Origin: Pseudoscleropodium purum
Lineage: Eukaryota > Streptophyta > Bryopsida > Hypnales > Brachytheciaceae
Reading direction: 5' to 3'
DNA: 64,000 nucleotides
Assembly (NCBI GenBank): GCA_963969395.1
Contig: OZ017796.1
Location: forward strand, 10,480,501 to 10,544,500
Shown here: piece after piece, positions 11,090-22,340 of the stretch
How positions within the stretch are numbered: the first letter of the stretch is position 1
Layout: each line of letters starts with the position of its first letter
Made by a program: the position numbers and the translations under genes
Notes under the pieces: model-generated
Seen by the model: only the letters and a program-made list of their open reading frames with translations
The model's database searches: none
Told to the model about the DNA's origin: nothing

Positions 11090-13192
11090 AGGCAAGATCT
11101 TCAAGCAACCAAGTTTACTCTAAATTTCGACCAGTTATAATGTTTATTGTCATTGCAGGACGCAGGTATCACTTACAATATCTGAACACCACATATCGAC
11201 AGTTGTGTCCTTTGTAACAGAGCTGTTTGCACTTCTTTGTGCAGTATGAATTTCTAGAGAGAATTTTGGAGACAATTACAAAAATGATGTAGATATTCCG
11301 TAAGATGTATCCCGGCACAGTTCCTTTTATGGAACTAACCTTATTGGAATGAGATAGTTTTTGGTTCCATAATCTTATTCCTCGTTTGTATTCAGCGTAG
11401 GAGGTTGGAGCCTGCGGCCAACCTTACAGAAATTCTGGGGCGCCATTGCGGGCACCGCAGGGGGGTTGGAAATAGTTTTCAACCAGCAATTGACGCGTCT
11501 CGGTAGAACCTCACTAACTGCGTCATTGCCCCAAGCGCAAAGTTAGAAATTCCATGCCATACTTCGCCTCCTTGTATCCTTGGGGGAGAGGTCGATGTGA
11601 CCATGGTTAAGGGATATGTGGCACACACTTTCCTACTCTCGCTCGCTTGCGGTGAAGAAGACTGAACCGTCATCGGCCAGACTTGGTGAGTTGATGGATT
11701 ATTTCATCCATCACAATAAAACAAGCAGGGTATGTTATTAGATTTTAGTGACCTTACCTGAGAGATCGTACAAAAACGGGTTTGGAAGAAGATAGAAGAG
11801 TTTATCTAATTCCAAAGATAGGCCTGGTTCTCACTTTATCTGGCTATTTGACACGGTCTTATTGCTGGCTTGTTCTGTTTGTCCAGACACTGCTGCTGCT
11901 TCATATGTTTCCCAAGTGTGAAGGACCGGACATGTCATTCAAGTCCAGTGTGTCAAGAAGGAGATTTTGCAGTTGAAGCTGTGGAGGTTCGGAGATGGTT
12001 ACCCTGAGAGAAGAATCGTGAGAAGAACATCGATCAGCCTCTTCAGCCAGTGCGAATTAAACGCAGCGCTTCGTAGGGGGGAATTTATGCAAGTTCTGAG
12101 ACTGTCTGGTCATTTTTTGGTACTGGTCTTATCTGTTTAACAATCTTGCCTTCAAGTACATGATTTGCTCTTGGGTTTCTCCTCCATGATCACTGTCAAT
12201 CCGGTGAATGCTGTGACTCCATACTTTTGCAGTGGTGTTGGTGTGTAACTTGCCGCTAATTCTCTGAATTGTGTGGATCTAACTTTCGCAATGGAGTTCC
12301 ACTGGTCTCCTCTATCTACTGGAGAATAGATTTAGTAGTTTGAGTCCTCGTTTCAAAACTGAAGAAGGTTCACAAACATTCTACACTAGTTAATAGATTT
12401 AATCGTAAAGTGCCTGAAATGAGGGACAAGGAGGAGTTGGAGGATTTGAGAAAAACACAGGACTGAACGCCCTGAAGCACCAAAATTAGGGTCTAATGGA
12501 GTTTGGTGTTTTGTCTTTAGCAGTCTTGTACAAACTGAGGAGAACTGTAATGTTACCGAGTTTGAGAAACATCCTTGAATGGTTTCTAATATTGGCCTTT
12601 GTTGGACTCGGTATCAATTGCTTGAAAGTTTTTAATCTTTACATGTCTTGGGACCTCAAACTGAGCCATACTGATCAGATACAAAATTCTCCTTTTGGAT
12701 TAGGATCTTTGTTGGAATATAGTCTACAAATCATGACTAGAACTAATATCATCATATGATTGCATCTAATATGAAATATTCTTGCAAATTGTCATTCAAA
12801 GAATTTTGCATAACATTAAATAAAATTGGCATTTTTTGGTCTTGCATAATCAACATTCAATTCTTATGCAATCTCTAGCTAGCATACCAAATTTCAATTT
12901 CAAAAAATCAAAACTCCATTTTGGGGGAATTATTTCATATATTAATAGCAATTCTTGTACATGATAACTGATTGAAAAACATTGGAGATGATTTTTTAAA
13001 TTTCATTGCATAGATATCTAGAAAACATCCATATGCACTTGTACTTTCATTAAAAAAACAAACATTAAGTAACACAAATAATTACAAAGTAAGTACAAAA
13101 CTAGCTCTCTGATTGTGCCTTGGTTCAAGTCCGACACCTTACTCGCTTTTACTAAGATAATTTGACTTATTTGAAGTACCCCTTCTCCACCT
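11090..13192. repeat. Block C, left copy (part of inverted repeat IR-1)
   Basis: This block is repeated, inverted and almost identical, at 25355-27457; matching positions sum to 38547. The outer edge on the left follows GGCAAGATCTTCAAGC near 11090. It holds only short open frames (64-106 residues) of unknown nature, preserved in both copies because the DNA is nearly identical. Its inner part (about 12780-13110) is AT-rich and resembles one arm of the foldback element at 43185-44062. Next to the B3 fragment is a tRNA-like T-loop word (GGTTCAAGTCC at about 13122-13132). Confidence 0.8.
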
Positions 13193-13547
13193 CACATTCG
13201 TGCAGAACATCGCATCTGTTCTCCTTCCAGAGATGCCGAATCCATCAGATGAGAATTTGCAGAGTTTGCAAGCGCAATCCTCCGAAGATCAACTACCACA
13301 AGGTGGAGAGAAGCACTCCCAGCTGAACAAGCCGATCGTTACAACCCCGAACAAGTCGATCATTTCCCTCCACAACGAGTCAAAAGAAGAGTCGATATTC
13401 TGCCAGTGCAAGACGTTACCCGTGACGTTGGGCGAATATCAACCGAGGAGCTTGACGGTGCCCAAGATCACCCATTTAGAATGCAAGAATCCTGATGGGA
13501 CGACGTATGTGCAAATCTTTGACAGCGACAGTGAGCTTGCGGATTGA
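13193..13547 (+). pseudogene. Truncated B3 gene copy (C-terminal part only), copy 2
   Basis: An inverted copy of the last ~117 codons of the B3 gene at 7370-8606. Homology begins abruptly inside the codons for the Thr-Phe-Val preceding QNIASVLLPEMP and runs to the same stop (SDSELAD, stop ending at 13547). Exon 1 and the whole B3 DNA-binding domain are missing, so a DNA-binding product is not possible. The frame is otherwise open, with only an Ile to Val change near the start compared with the full gene. This suggests a recent copy. It has no obvious promoter; upstream is block C. Confidence 0.85.
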
Positions 13548-14560
13548 ACACCAGCGGATGCGCTCCAAACAAGCTGGGGTCGAATTCTTCCGAGCTCTCT
13601 TACGGAGCAGGAGTTGCCTACACCGTTGAATGTAAACTTCGGGGGCTGTCTCTCTGTACAGCATGCACAGGGTATAGCAGTCAATTTTTGATGGAGCTCG
13701 GAAGTGTGTTCATAAGCATACATGTATGTGCAGGTTGGATGCACGAGCCTCTCCGCTGCAATCTCAGAGAGGATGCAAGTTTCAAGGAGTAACATATGCA
13801 TGTAGTTATTGAACTCCATCACTTTTGTTGCGATTGACTACTCAACTCGGAGACACTAGCTTAACGACGACGATGGAATTCGCAGTTCGCGTATCGCGCA
13901 GTTTATTTTTTGCTTCAAAAGTCGTAGCTGGTGAAGTAGAATCAGGAGACTGAGCAACCTTTCGATGAGACTCGTTGCTTCTGTCCGTGGACTTGGAAAA
14001 AGTGTAGATTTTCGTACCTCCACACACACACATACATATCAATATGAAATGAAACCAATGTTGTGGCAAATACATTGTCTCAGTCCCCAAATGTACACTC
14101 CAAACATTCCCATCTACAAGTGGATCCCAACAATTCGTCACTGAAGCTACCGACTCGACACTCATTCTCAACAAAATCCCGCTTTAATTCGTGTCGCAAT
14201 TTCATGTTTGACAGTGCAAGCATGGGAGAGCAGAAATAGGAGAAACAGTCCTCCTTCAGATATGCATTTGTGAGCAAGTAATAGCAATGTAGATTTGGGT
14301 TGTTCACATGTGCCAAATTAATCTCACTACTGATTTCCAAGAAAATTACGTAAAGTGCAATCCCTGCCGAAGAGCAATTTATGGAAAGAAAAGAAATGAA
14401 AAATGGTCCAATGACGAGGGTGGAGCCCATTGAGGAGGGTCATTTTTTTGGCCAAAAATCTAGATGAGAAGGGGATTGCATGATGTAAACCATTGTTGGG
14501 AAATGCAGAAATGAATGACAATTGAGCAAACGTTACATGGATCATCCGTTAGGGAAGATG
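13548..14560 (+). repeat. Copy of B3 3' flank
   Basis: Duplicate of 6360-7369, inverted here. The overlapping open frames on the minus strand (13439-13822, 13842-14174, 14080-14430) are the same as at the other two copies and are not believed to be genes. The internal part at about 14358-14478 is flipped relative to copy 1 but agrees with copy 3. Confidence 0.75.
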
Positions 14561-14945
14561 AAAAAACTTGTAATTCTTGTGTACAACAATTTCTCCCGCT
14601 AGCAAGGGTTTTCTAGAAAATAATCCACTTGGGTAATGAATAGTGCATTTCTTGGCAGTGGTTTACGTACACATAGTTTCCGTTTCCAAATAACACGGAA
14701 TTATTCTCTACCTAGCTCTCCCCACAATTTGTTCCTAAAGTTGGTAAGAAGTGAGTGTGTAAGCAATTACTACCTATTTTGACAGGGCAATGAAGAAGGC
14801 TTATGTAGGCAGTTACTAAATTACTAACTTTTGACAGGTGAGTGTGTAGGTAGTCATTGCTTCTTCTAACAAGGTAGTAAAGAAGCCTTATATAGATAAT
14901 TACTACCTTTTCATAAGTGATTGTAGAGGTACTTTTTGCTTTTTT
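14561..14945. repeat. R stub joined to a tandem array
   Basis: 14561-14745 is the terminal part of R, inverted (it pairs with 23803-23986). At about 14746 the sequence switches to ~70 bp tandem-array units in the plus orientation (GTGAGTGTGTAAGCAATTAC, TTGACAGGGCAATGAAG) which continue to about 14945. The junction marks one end of IR-1. Confidence 0.65.
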
Positions 14946-15223
14946 AGATAGGGATTGTGCAATTTGAGAGAAGTGGTTTTGCAAGTAGAATCAAAACATT
15001 TCAACAAGAAATGAATTTTCTGAGATTTTTCAAAGTTTGTTGGGATTATAAATTGGTAAAATATGCTCAACCATATGTTGAAGTGTCCCCTCCTCAAGTG
15101 CATTGTCATGATGCTAAACGACTGCTAAGATTCCGGTAATAGATGTCGGAATTGGGTGTTTGATGGCACAAGGATGTTCGACCTTACTATAGATGAGTGC
15201 ACAAACCACTACACCTGCTCTTC
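14946..15223. other. Short junction segment between IR-1 and IR-2
   Basis: Sequence between the tandem array and the start of the epimerase-bearing arm. The short open frames (for example 14957-15139) resemble nothing I recognise. At about 15224 homology with the right arm begins (pairing with 37061). Confidence 0.4.
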
Positions 15224-15709
15224 ACACAAGACCATAATAAGAGTTCGGTTACCACCCTGTTGATACTCTGACACCAAGGTCTGTGTAGTTGGCAAGAAAG
15301 GAAACTGGACACTAGCGTCAGAATAATTGAACTCTAGCCTTCCAGTCGTCCACACAACACACTCCAGGCTGTACAACCAACTCCTACAATATTGCTGGTC
15401 GGTGTATCCCCACTGAATATTGAAAACAAATCCATGTAAGGAAATTTTGAGTATTAAAAAACATGGAGATACGAGTTCTCAGCCAGAGTACCTGAATACT
15501 TGACCAGTCGCAGCAGCCACATACATTTGTTACAGTCAGTCACCACTAGATGCTGTAGTAGATGCTCAGCACTCTCGGACTTGAAGCTCAAAAAAGAGGT
15601 AAACTAGGCTATTCTTTACATCGAAAACTCTGGTAGGTGCTTGGCTTCATCCGAACTCCATATTGCGGTCGGTCTCTTGCAGCAACTTGTTGTGTTAAGT
15701 ACCTCAGAC

Positions 15710-18570
15710 TCACTGTGTCTGGTTGTCTTCGATGTAAGCAGTCACAATGTCTTTAATGCTCCTGGATTATCAGCAAAGGCGACTTCAAATTTTAGCTCAA
15801 TAAATTCGTGCCATTCGCTTCAATTCCAGAATCGGCATAACACGAAAGGCTCATCACACAAACATGACTTCGTTTACCTGTCCACATGGAAACCCAGAGA
15901 TTTGGCAAAAGGAGTGTCCACGAATCCTGGCCAGGTATAAACCAGCTTTTGGATGGCAGGGTCAAGCTCCCATAGCACCTGTGCTCACAAAATACCAAAA
16001 TCAAGTTCAGACATTTGATGGCATTCGGGAAAACGGAGTCTGTCGTGCTAAGATCTTGTGAAAACTCGAAAGGCCAGCATTTTCATCTCAGTGGAAATTG
16101 GAGTGTACTCACCAGCTTGGTGTCACCACCAACAGTACCCAATGCTTCCACCATCTCCTTGGGAGTTGTCTGCATATCACCACAGTTCAATCCAAGGTCG
16201 CTTGCAATTCATTCGCAAAAACTTGCAAAGTCACATGGAATAATCACAAGGTTCGGATCACAGTGGGGGAAACGGAATCTCACTGTCAAGCCGGACAAAG
16301 TGATGGCTCTCTCGTTTCCTTTCAAACTCTTGATGCTCATAGCATGCACAAGGTTGCGCACCATCGTTCGCGGAGACTGAGAAACGTAGCACACATTACT
16401 GATTTGCGAAACTTAGTAGGTGATGTTACACCGTGACACAAACAACACCAACCTGAAATGGAGCTGGAACATACCTGCACAAAAAGAGGCCAGTTTGGAT
16501 CCACAGGGCACACTGCGGTTTTTCCATTCAAAGGCTCGCGAATGATGGAGGAACAAAAAGAGGATGCCGCAGTATTGGGTCTGCAATCGAGACACACCAG
16601 ATTTTCATCACAATGGGGTCATCAGACCTCACTGGAGTATCGTTAGTGTAAAACTTGAAGGACGAATGGATTGGGAAATTGGTGATAAGCACTTACCTGC
16701 CGGGTCGAACAATGATTATTGGAAGCCTAAGACTCCTTCCATCAACGAAGCCCTTTCGGGTGGCGTCGGATATCAGAAGCTCGCATATCAGTTTCTGTTC
16801 ATATGCACCGAAATGGATCGTGAATTCGGACCATCGAGAATGGGAGCACGGTAACAACAGCATTCATACAATATCAACCATTTCTATTTTCAGAAGCTCG
16901 AATCCAAGCATCCCCTAGTTCCAACTTCCAAGGCTTGGGCGCTGTAAAATGCATCGCTCGGAAAAAACGACATCCCTAATACTGTCTGAGAGGCTCCTGA
17001 GAGGTACCTGAGAGCCATATGAGGTCTGGGGATATGCAGTGGTCGTGTCCGTGAAGTCCCTTCCTCCATCCACTCCCTCCTACAAACAGCGACATGGGCA
17101 TGGACACTCTATCAGTAGGAAATTGTAGAATTCCAATTCATGAAACAAAGCGAGAATACTAACCAAGGATCCATGATTTAGAAATGACCAATTCGATTTG
17201 CCATGTCGAGAAAAACATACGGCAGATGGGGCCAAACTAAATATCACCACAATCAGTGAAAAACAGTGCCCGTGTTGGTCAATCCATAGATAATATTGGA
17301 AAATAGAAAGTTCCCACACAACCTAGAAAACATGAAGCCCAATTTTGGGATTCTTGGCCCTTCAGAGGTTAAAGAATTCCGGACATCGATCTTCCACATT
17401 ACCACAACACTTGCTGGCAGTGGACCAAACACAGCCACAGAGCTGGTGAACACCAAACGTGGGCAATGCCCCAAATCCTTACATCGCTTGATAATCGCCC
17501 TTGTTCCATCGATGTTCACCTGGGCAGAACAAGCAACCAGTAAAAGCCGTAAGTAAATGAGGCGATGTGGGGTGCCTGAGGTGAATCCTAAGACAACGTG
17601 CTCACCGTCAAGAGGAGATTCGTACCTTCAAACCCAGCTCATAATTCGCTTCTGCACCAGAACTAACCAGTGCTGCCAAGTGGTATATGCTGCACAAGCA
17701 TAAATCTCTCTGTCAAACCCTAAAGGACCAAGGATTCACGGTTTGGAAATGACCAATTGGATTGATCAAATTGGGAAAATAATAGAAGTCAGGCAGGACC
17801 AGTTTATACCACAATACATTGAAGAACCTCGCAAGAGAAGGTCAAGAAAGAAAGAAAATTGGATAAAAGAATGTCTCAATATAACCTTCTAAAAACTGCT
17901 AGAACAAAACAATAGGCCTCATTTGGACCCCATGGTCCTTCAGGAGTCCATAAAAACTAAAGTCTCGGCATCTGCAATTCCGGTTAGATTGTGATCCCTC
18001 TGGCAGGATATTCGGTCTCAAGACTCGGAGGGCATTATAGCACAATTTGAGCCAGCCATCAAACCCTAGCTCTAACACCATAGTGGCTCACATACCTGCG
18101 CACATCTTCGGTGATGACACTCTCTAGAACCTTCTCATCGGCTATGTCTCCAGTCACCTGCAATCCATCACCACTCCATCATCCCCACACGATTACAATG
18201 CACCAACAATAAGCCAAGACCCAAATGCAAAAAAATCTCTCAGAAACAGAGCATTGCTCAAGAGTTTGCAACAGAACATTCACAGACAATTCCTCCCAGA
18301 CCCACAACAGTGAATCAATCACGTTCATGTCCACGACCCCCAAAATCTATACTCCACTCCCAAATCTTTAGACATGAATGCAATTCCAATTCATCCATTT
18401 CTGGAGAAGGGACGCACGTAATGGGCGCCCGAGACCAGGTTGGGAGGCGGAGAAGCATGGCCGAGAAGAATGAGCTTGTTCGGGTGGTGAGGGGCGAGGT
18501 TCCTTGCCAGCAGGTTACCCAGAAAGCCACCTGCTCCCGTGATGAGCACCTTGCCGTCTTCCATAGCCAT
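15710..18570 (-). CDS. NAD-dependent epimerase/dehydratase-family SDR (DenD-like), left copy, 11 exons
   Basis: Extended short-chain dehydrogenase/reductase, likely cytosolic, most like D-erythronate dehydrogenase and related nucleotide-sugar-epimerase-like enzymes. Exons (high to low): 18570-18418, 18157-18096, 17689-17626, 17519-17403, 17079-17008, 16794-16697, 16580-16475, 16376-16284, 16169-16113, 15978-15878, 15761-15710; all introns fit GT-AG, phases agree, and the product is 324 residues. Motifs: TGAGGFLG cofactor loop (about residues 11-18), HLAALVSSGAEA after beta-4, VFTSSVAVFG, catalytic Ser and YGSQK (Tyr-x-x-x-Lys split between exons 5 and 6), VRPGRP, and a C-terminal SIKDIVTAYIEDN. 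The acidic residue expected after beta-2 is Gly-His here, whereas the right copy has Asp-Tyr, so cofactor binding may be altered. Family assignment is from motifs; the substrate is inferred. Confidence 0.85.
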
Positions 18571-20209
18571 AGCCCCAGGAGCTTGAGCAATCTGATTCCA
18601 GCTTTGATTTAGAAATCTCGATGTCCCCCAGCCGATTTCGATGAAGGAGGATGATGTTTTTGAGCTCTACGACACCTAATGGTACTTGATGGCAACACGC
18701 AGAACGCAAGAATTGCAGAGACAAATTCAAAGGCAAATTCTCCTGTGGGTGAAGATGCTTGATGTTTGTGAAGTGCTGGACTCACAGAGAGACACCAGAG
18801 TGGAAGGGGAAGAGATGGTACATTCCTGATTACGGATACTGATTGCGTTATGGATAATTCTCCAAGGTAATTAAGATAAGTGCACCCATGAATAGCAACT
18901 GAGTATATATATTAAACATTAACTTTTTTTTTACGGATCTCATTGACAAGTGAAAGTGGATTTTTTATGCATTTTTGCGTGCATTATTTGGACACAATAT
19001 GAACAAGTTATGAAAATTGAAAGGTATGTCTAAAGGTGTACCAAAAATTGACATTTGGCACTCTCATGCTTTCATATTTTGATTGTTCACATTTGTAGTA
19101 TCAATATCTACAATGGGTTTCAGTTTAGATGTTTTGTCCAAATGTAGGTGTTGCATTTGGAGCAATTATGATCATGGATGTACAAAAATTATACCTATTA
19201 TTGTTTAAATAAACCTATTATTATAGTTCCTATTATAAAACTAATTGAGTTTTTGTTGAATCTAGTTCAAAGTTGGAGTTTGAAGAAGATTTGAGATTTT
19301 TGTAGAATTCGATGTATTTTTTGAGTACCACTAGAATTCATGATGAATTTTTAAAGATTTGTTCCAAAAAGAGATATATAAGTCAATCAACTATAAAATT
19401 TCAAAGTAATGCAAATTTGTGTTCCAAATATCCATCAAAGGCTCTCATAAATAAAGGCTTTACATTTGGGCAAAAATATGCATGAGAGAATGTAGGAGGT
19501 GGGCGAGGTATAGAAATGGGTTGTTATTTGGTGCAGTTACATTTGAGGATTTTTTTCACACAACTTCATCCATCTCCAAAAGGTAGAGGTAGAAGAGCTT
19601 ATAAATTATTAATTTTTCATTGGTGAACATTAGATTTCCCAATGGCTTTTTATTTCTCATTATTAAAATAAAAAGAAAGGAAAGCATGTAAAAAATGTAG
19701 CTTATGTACTAATTTCATTAAGGGCATCATATGTACAAAGGATATAAAAGCTAGTAATTTTCTATCATTTGGTTAGATAATAGTACACTAATCTTGATTG
19801 TTGAATCACTTCTTGTTGACTTCAAGTATTTTTATTTTTGACTCTATCTTTGACAATTGTGAAGACTTTTCTATAAGAAATAAAGAAGAGACAAAGGAGA
19901 TCAAACAGAAATTATCACCTCAAGTAGTGCAAAAATTTCTATTTGCAAAGTGGGGACTAAACCTCAATTTAGGAAAAAGACAATTCCCAGTGATTAGATG
20001 CAATCATGTTTTCTTGTCATCCCCTAAAAATAAAAGATTGAACTAAAAAAATTCAAATTCAATTTAGAAATAGAAACAAATTGGTTACCAAAGAGAAGGT
20101 TACATTTTGAACTATTAGGATTCTATTCCATTGTAGAAATTTTTACAAGAATTTTGCTACAATAAATTCTTGTCATTATGTTGATTTTAAAGGGGATAAA
20201 TAAAAATAA
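18571..20209. repeat. Epimerase 5' flank and block D, left copy
   Basis: 18571-18830 is the GC-rich leader of the left epimerase gene and matches 33440-33695 and 32047-32306. The AT-rich sequence that follows (block D) matches, inverted, the right-arm stretch 29110-33440 apart from insertions there. The open frame 19798-20046 overlaps words also present at 29583-29775 and 32345-32500, but the frames are not maintained between copies, so I do not consider it a gene. Confidence 0.7.
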
Positions 20210-21499
20210 GTAATTGTGATTGCAATTTGTATTGTCTACCAAGAGCCTCCAACTTACAAAAGCTAAACCAAATTCACATATCAATTTTACATAATTACTA
20301 AGGTAGGAGGTCTAGAAAGCCTTCTTTAAGAGCTACTTGCATTTATGGGGAATCTAAATTATTGGAAATATTTCTAAATAAATTTTTATAGAAAAAAATG
20401 GAATTGGCATTTGACCCAAGTCATTTCATGTTTTTTGAACATTTGTGGAATTAGTTACAAAATTTTGGAGATTAAAATGTTGTAGATACTAAACTTAAGC
20501 ATCCACCTCTTCAAATGTATGGTATTGATACATTGAAGAATGAAAAATGTCCCTTTGAATTAGAGGACAATCTTAAAGTTTGGTTTGTTTCATGACCTCC
20601 TTCTTTAGAGATATTGGATTGATTCTCCTTCCCCCTGTTGCTTATTTTGATAAGGGCATTGTAATTATGGCACAACATTGAGTATATATAAAAGTAGATA
20701 TTTAAACTTACAATTGGTAATTAATTATTTCACAACTAAATCTATTTTTTAATTTTTTTGGCACAATTTTTCTTATATATTTGTACAAATATATTATTTA
20801 CATGATTTGATCAATTTGGTCATAAAGAAAGTTTTTTTTTTAGATTTAAAGATTCAACAATTGCTTTGGATGAATTAGAAATTATTTGAACAAAATATTG
20901 CCCAATACTTCTCTATTCATCATGATCCACAATATGAACTTTGGAGTACTAAAGGGTTAAATGGATTTACTTAAATATAATATAATTCCCTAAATACTAG
21001 ATGTTGTCTACTACATGATTTAATTTTTCTTATAAAAATTGGTCAATGTCTTATAATTCATATATACAAATTAGTGAAAATTAGTAGTCTATTTTGACCA
21101 TTCCGAAATTTACAACATCATTTAAACCAATGTAAGTTTCAAACAAATGGATTTGAATGGAAGATTTCTATATTGCATATGGTTGTCCTACTAGACACCA
21201 TAGCTTTCTAATTAGCACAATGTCAATATGAGATTATGTACGCTTAATAAACAAATTCTTAAAATACACATAGTGTGTACAGTATTCAAGAATGTCTAAT
21301 GAACAAGACAAAATGTTAACAATGGCTCTATTTGAAGCGAATGTTGTGTTGATTGAAATGACCCAAAACTAGTTTAGCAAGACAACCTTGAATTGCTGTG
21401 TAGGTTTGTTTACATGAAGTAAATTATGATAAATCTTATTTTAGATTATGTAGATGAAAGTGTGACCATTCCTTTGATATGACATAGATAAACTATGTT

Positions 21500-21950
21500 G
21501 TGACAAGTGAGTGTACAAGCAATTACTACTTGTTTTGATAAGGTAGTGAAGAAGCCTTATATAGGTAGTTATTTCCTTCTGATGGAATAGTGAGGAAGCG
21601 TTACTACCTCTTTTGACAAGATGAGTGTACATGCAATTACTACCTGTTTTGACAGGGTAGAAAAGAAGCCTTACCACTTCTCTTGACAAAATGAGTGTAC
21701 AGGCAATTACTACTTGTTTTGACAAGGTAGTGAAGAAGCCTTACCACCTCTTTTGACAAGATGAGTGTACATGCAATTACTACTTGTTTTGACAAAGTAG
21801 TGAAGAAGCCTTACCACCTCTCTTGATAAGATGAGTGTACAAACAATTACTACTTGTTTTGACAGAGTAGTGAAAAAAGCCTTATATAGACAATTACTAC
21901 CTTTTGACAGAATAGTAAAGAAGCTTTACTACTTCTTTGATAAGATAGAG
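21500..21950 (+). repeat. ~70 bp tandem repeat array in R2
   Basis: About five to six units with the core GATGAGTGTACATGCAATTA, ACTACTTGTTTTGACAA and GTGAAGAAGCCTTACCAC. Neighbouring units differ at a few positions. It pairs inverted with 27458-27835. The open frame 21441-21725 arises because the repeat happens to lack stops in that frame. Confidence 0.85.
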
Positions 21951-22169
21951 TAAGAAACTAAGGCTTCTTGAAAAAATCATATATGAAAAATTGATGGGAT
22001 ACACATACATGTCATTCAACCATTAGTGGTTAAAATTTTCCCAAAAATTTGAAAGGGATACACCTGCCATTTTGCTATTGGCTAAGAAAATGAGATGGGT
22101 GCTTGTTAGATACTCACTTCTATCCCATACTTGTATTTTTCTTAAATCTGTTTGAATTGCAAATAATAT

Positions 22170-22340
22170 GGAATAATTGAAATATGTATTTTAGATAAAT
22201 ATATAATTTGTATTTATATTTGTATAGATACATATATATTATATATATTTCTATATATATATTTTTTGTATTCTATATATGCTATGTAGTCCATATTCAT
22301 ATTCTTTATTCCATATTATCTATTCTATATTCCATATCTT
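22170..22340. repeat. Degenerate TATAT/CCATATT array in R2
   Basis: Counterpart of 3795-3965, with TATATATT and TCCATATT words and more divergence. It is preceded by TTGCAAATAATATGG, the word shared with the other copies of this repeat family. Confidence 0.65.

Noticed and set aside
13110..13160. Functional tRNA gene
   Set aside because: Only a T-arm-like word is present; no acceptor stem, D-arm or anticodon arm can be formed around it, and the arm itself has a mismatch.
15641..16861. Several 60-121-residue plus-strand frames over the left SDR gene (and their mirror at 35368-36644)
   Set aside because: They are antisense shadows of the conserved exons; the sense exons give a full family-typical protein.
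21441..21725. 94-residue open frame with internal repeats, also at 27597-27881
   Set aside because: It is translation of the ~70 bp tandem array in one frame; unit changes do not preserve the protein.
21500..21950. Regularly spaced repeats that could suggest a CRISPR array
   Set aside because: Units are tandem and adjacent with no unique spacers, vary between copies, and the genome is eukaryotic.
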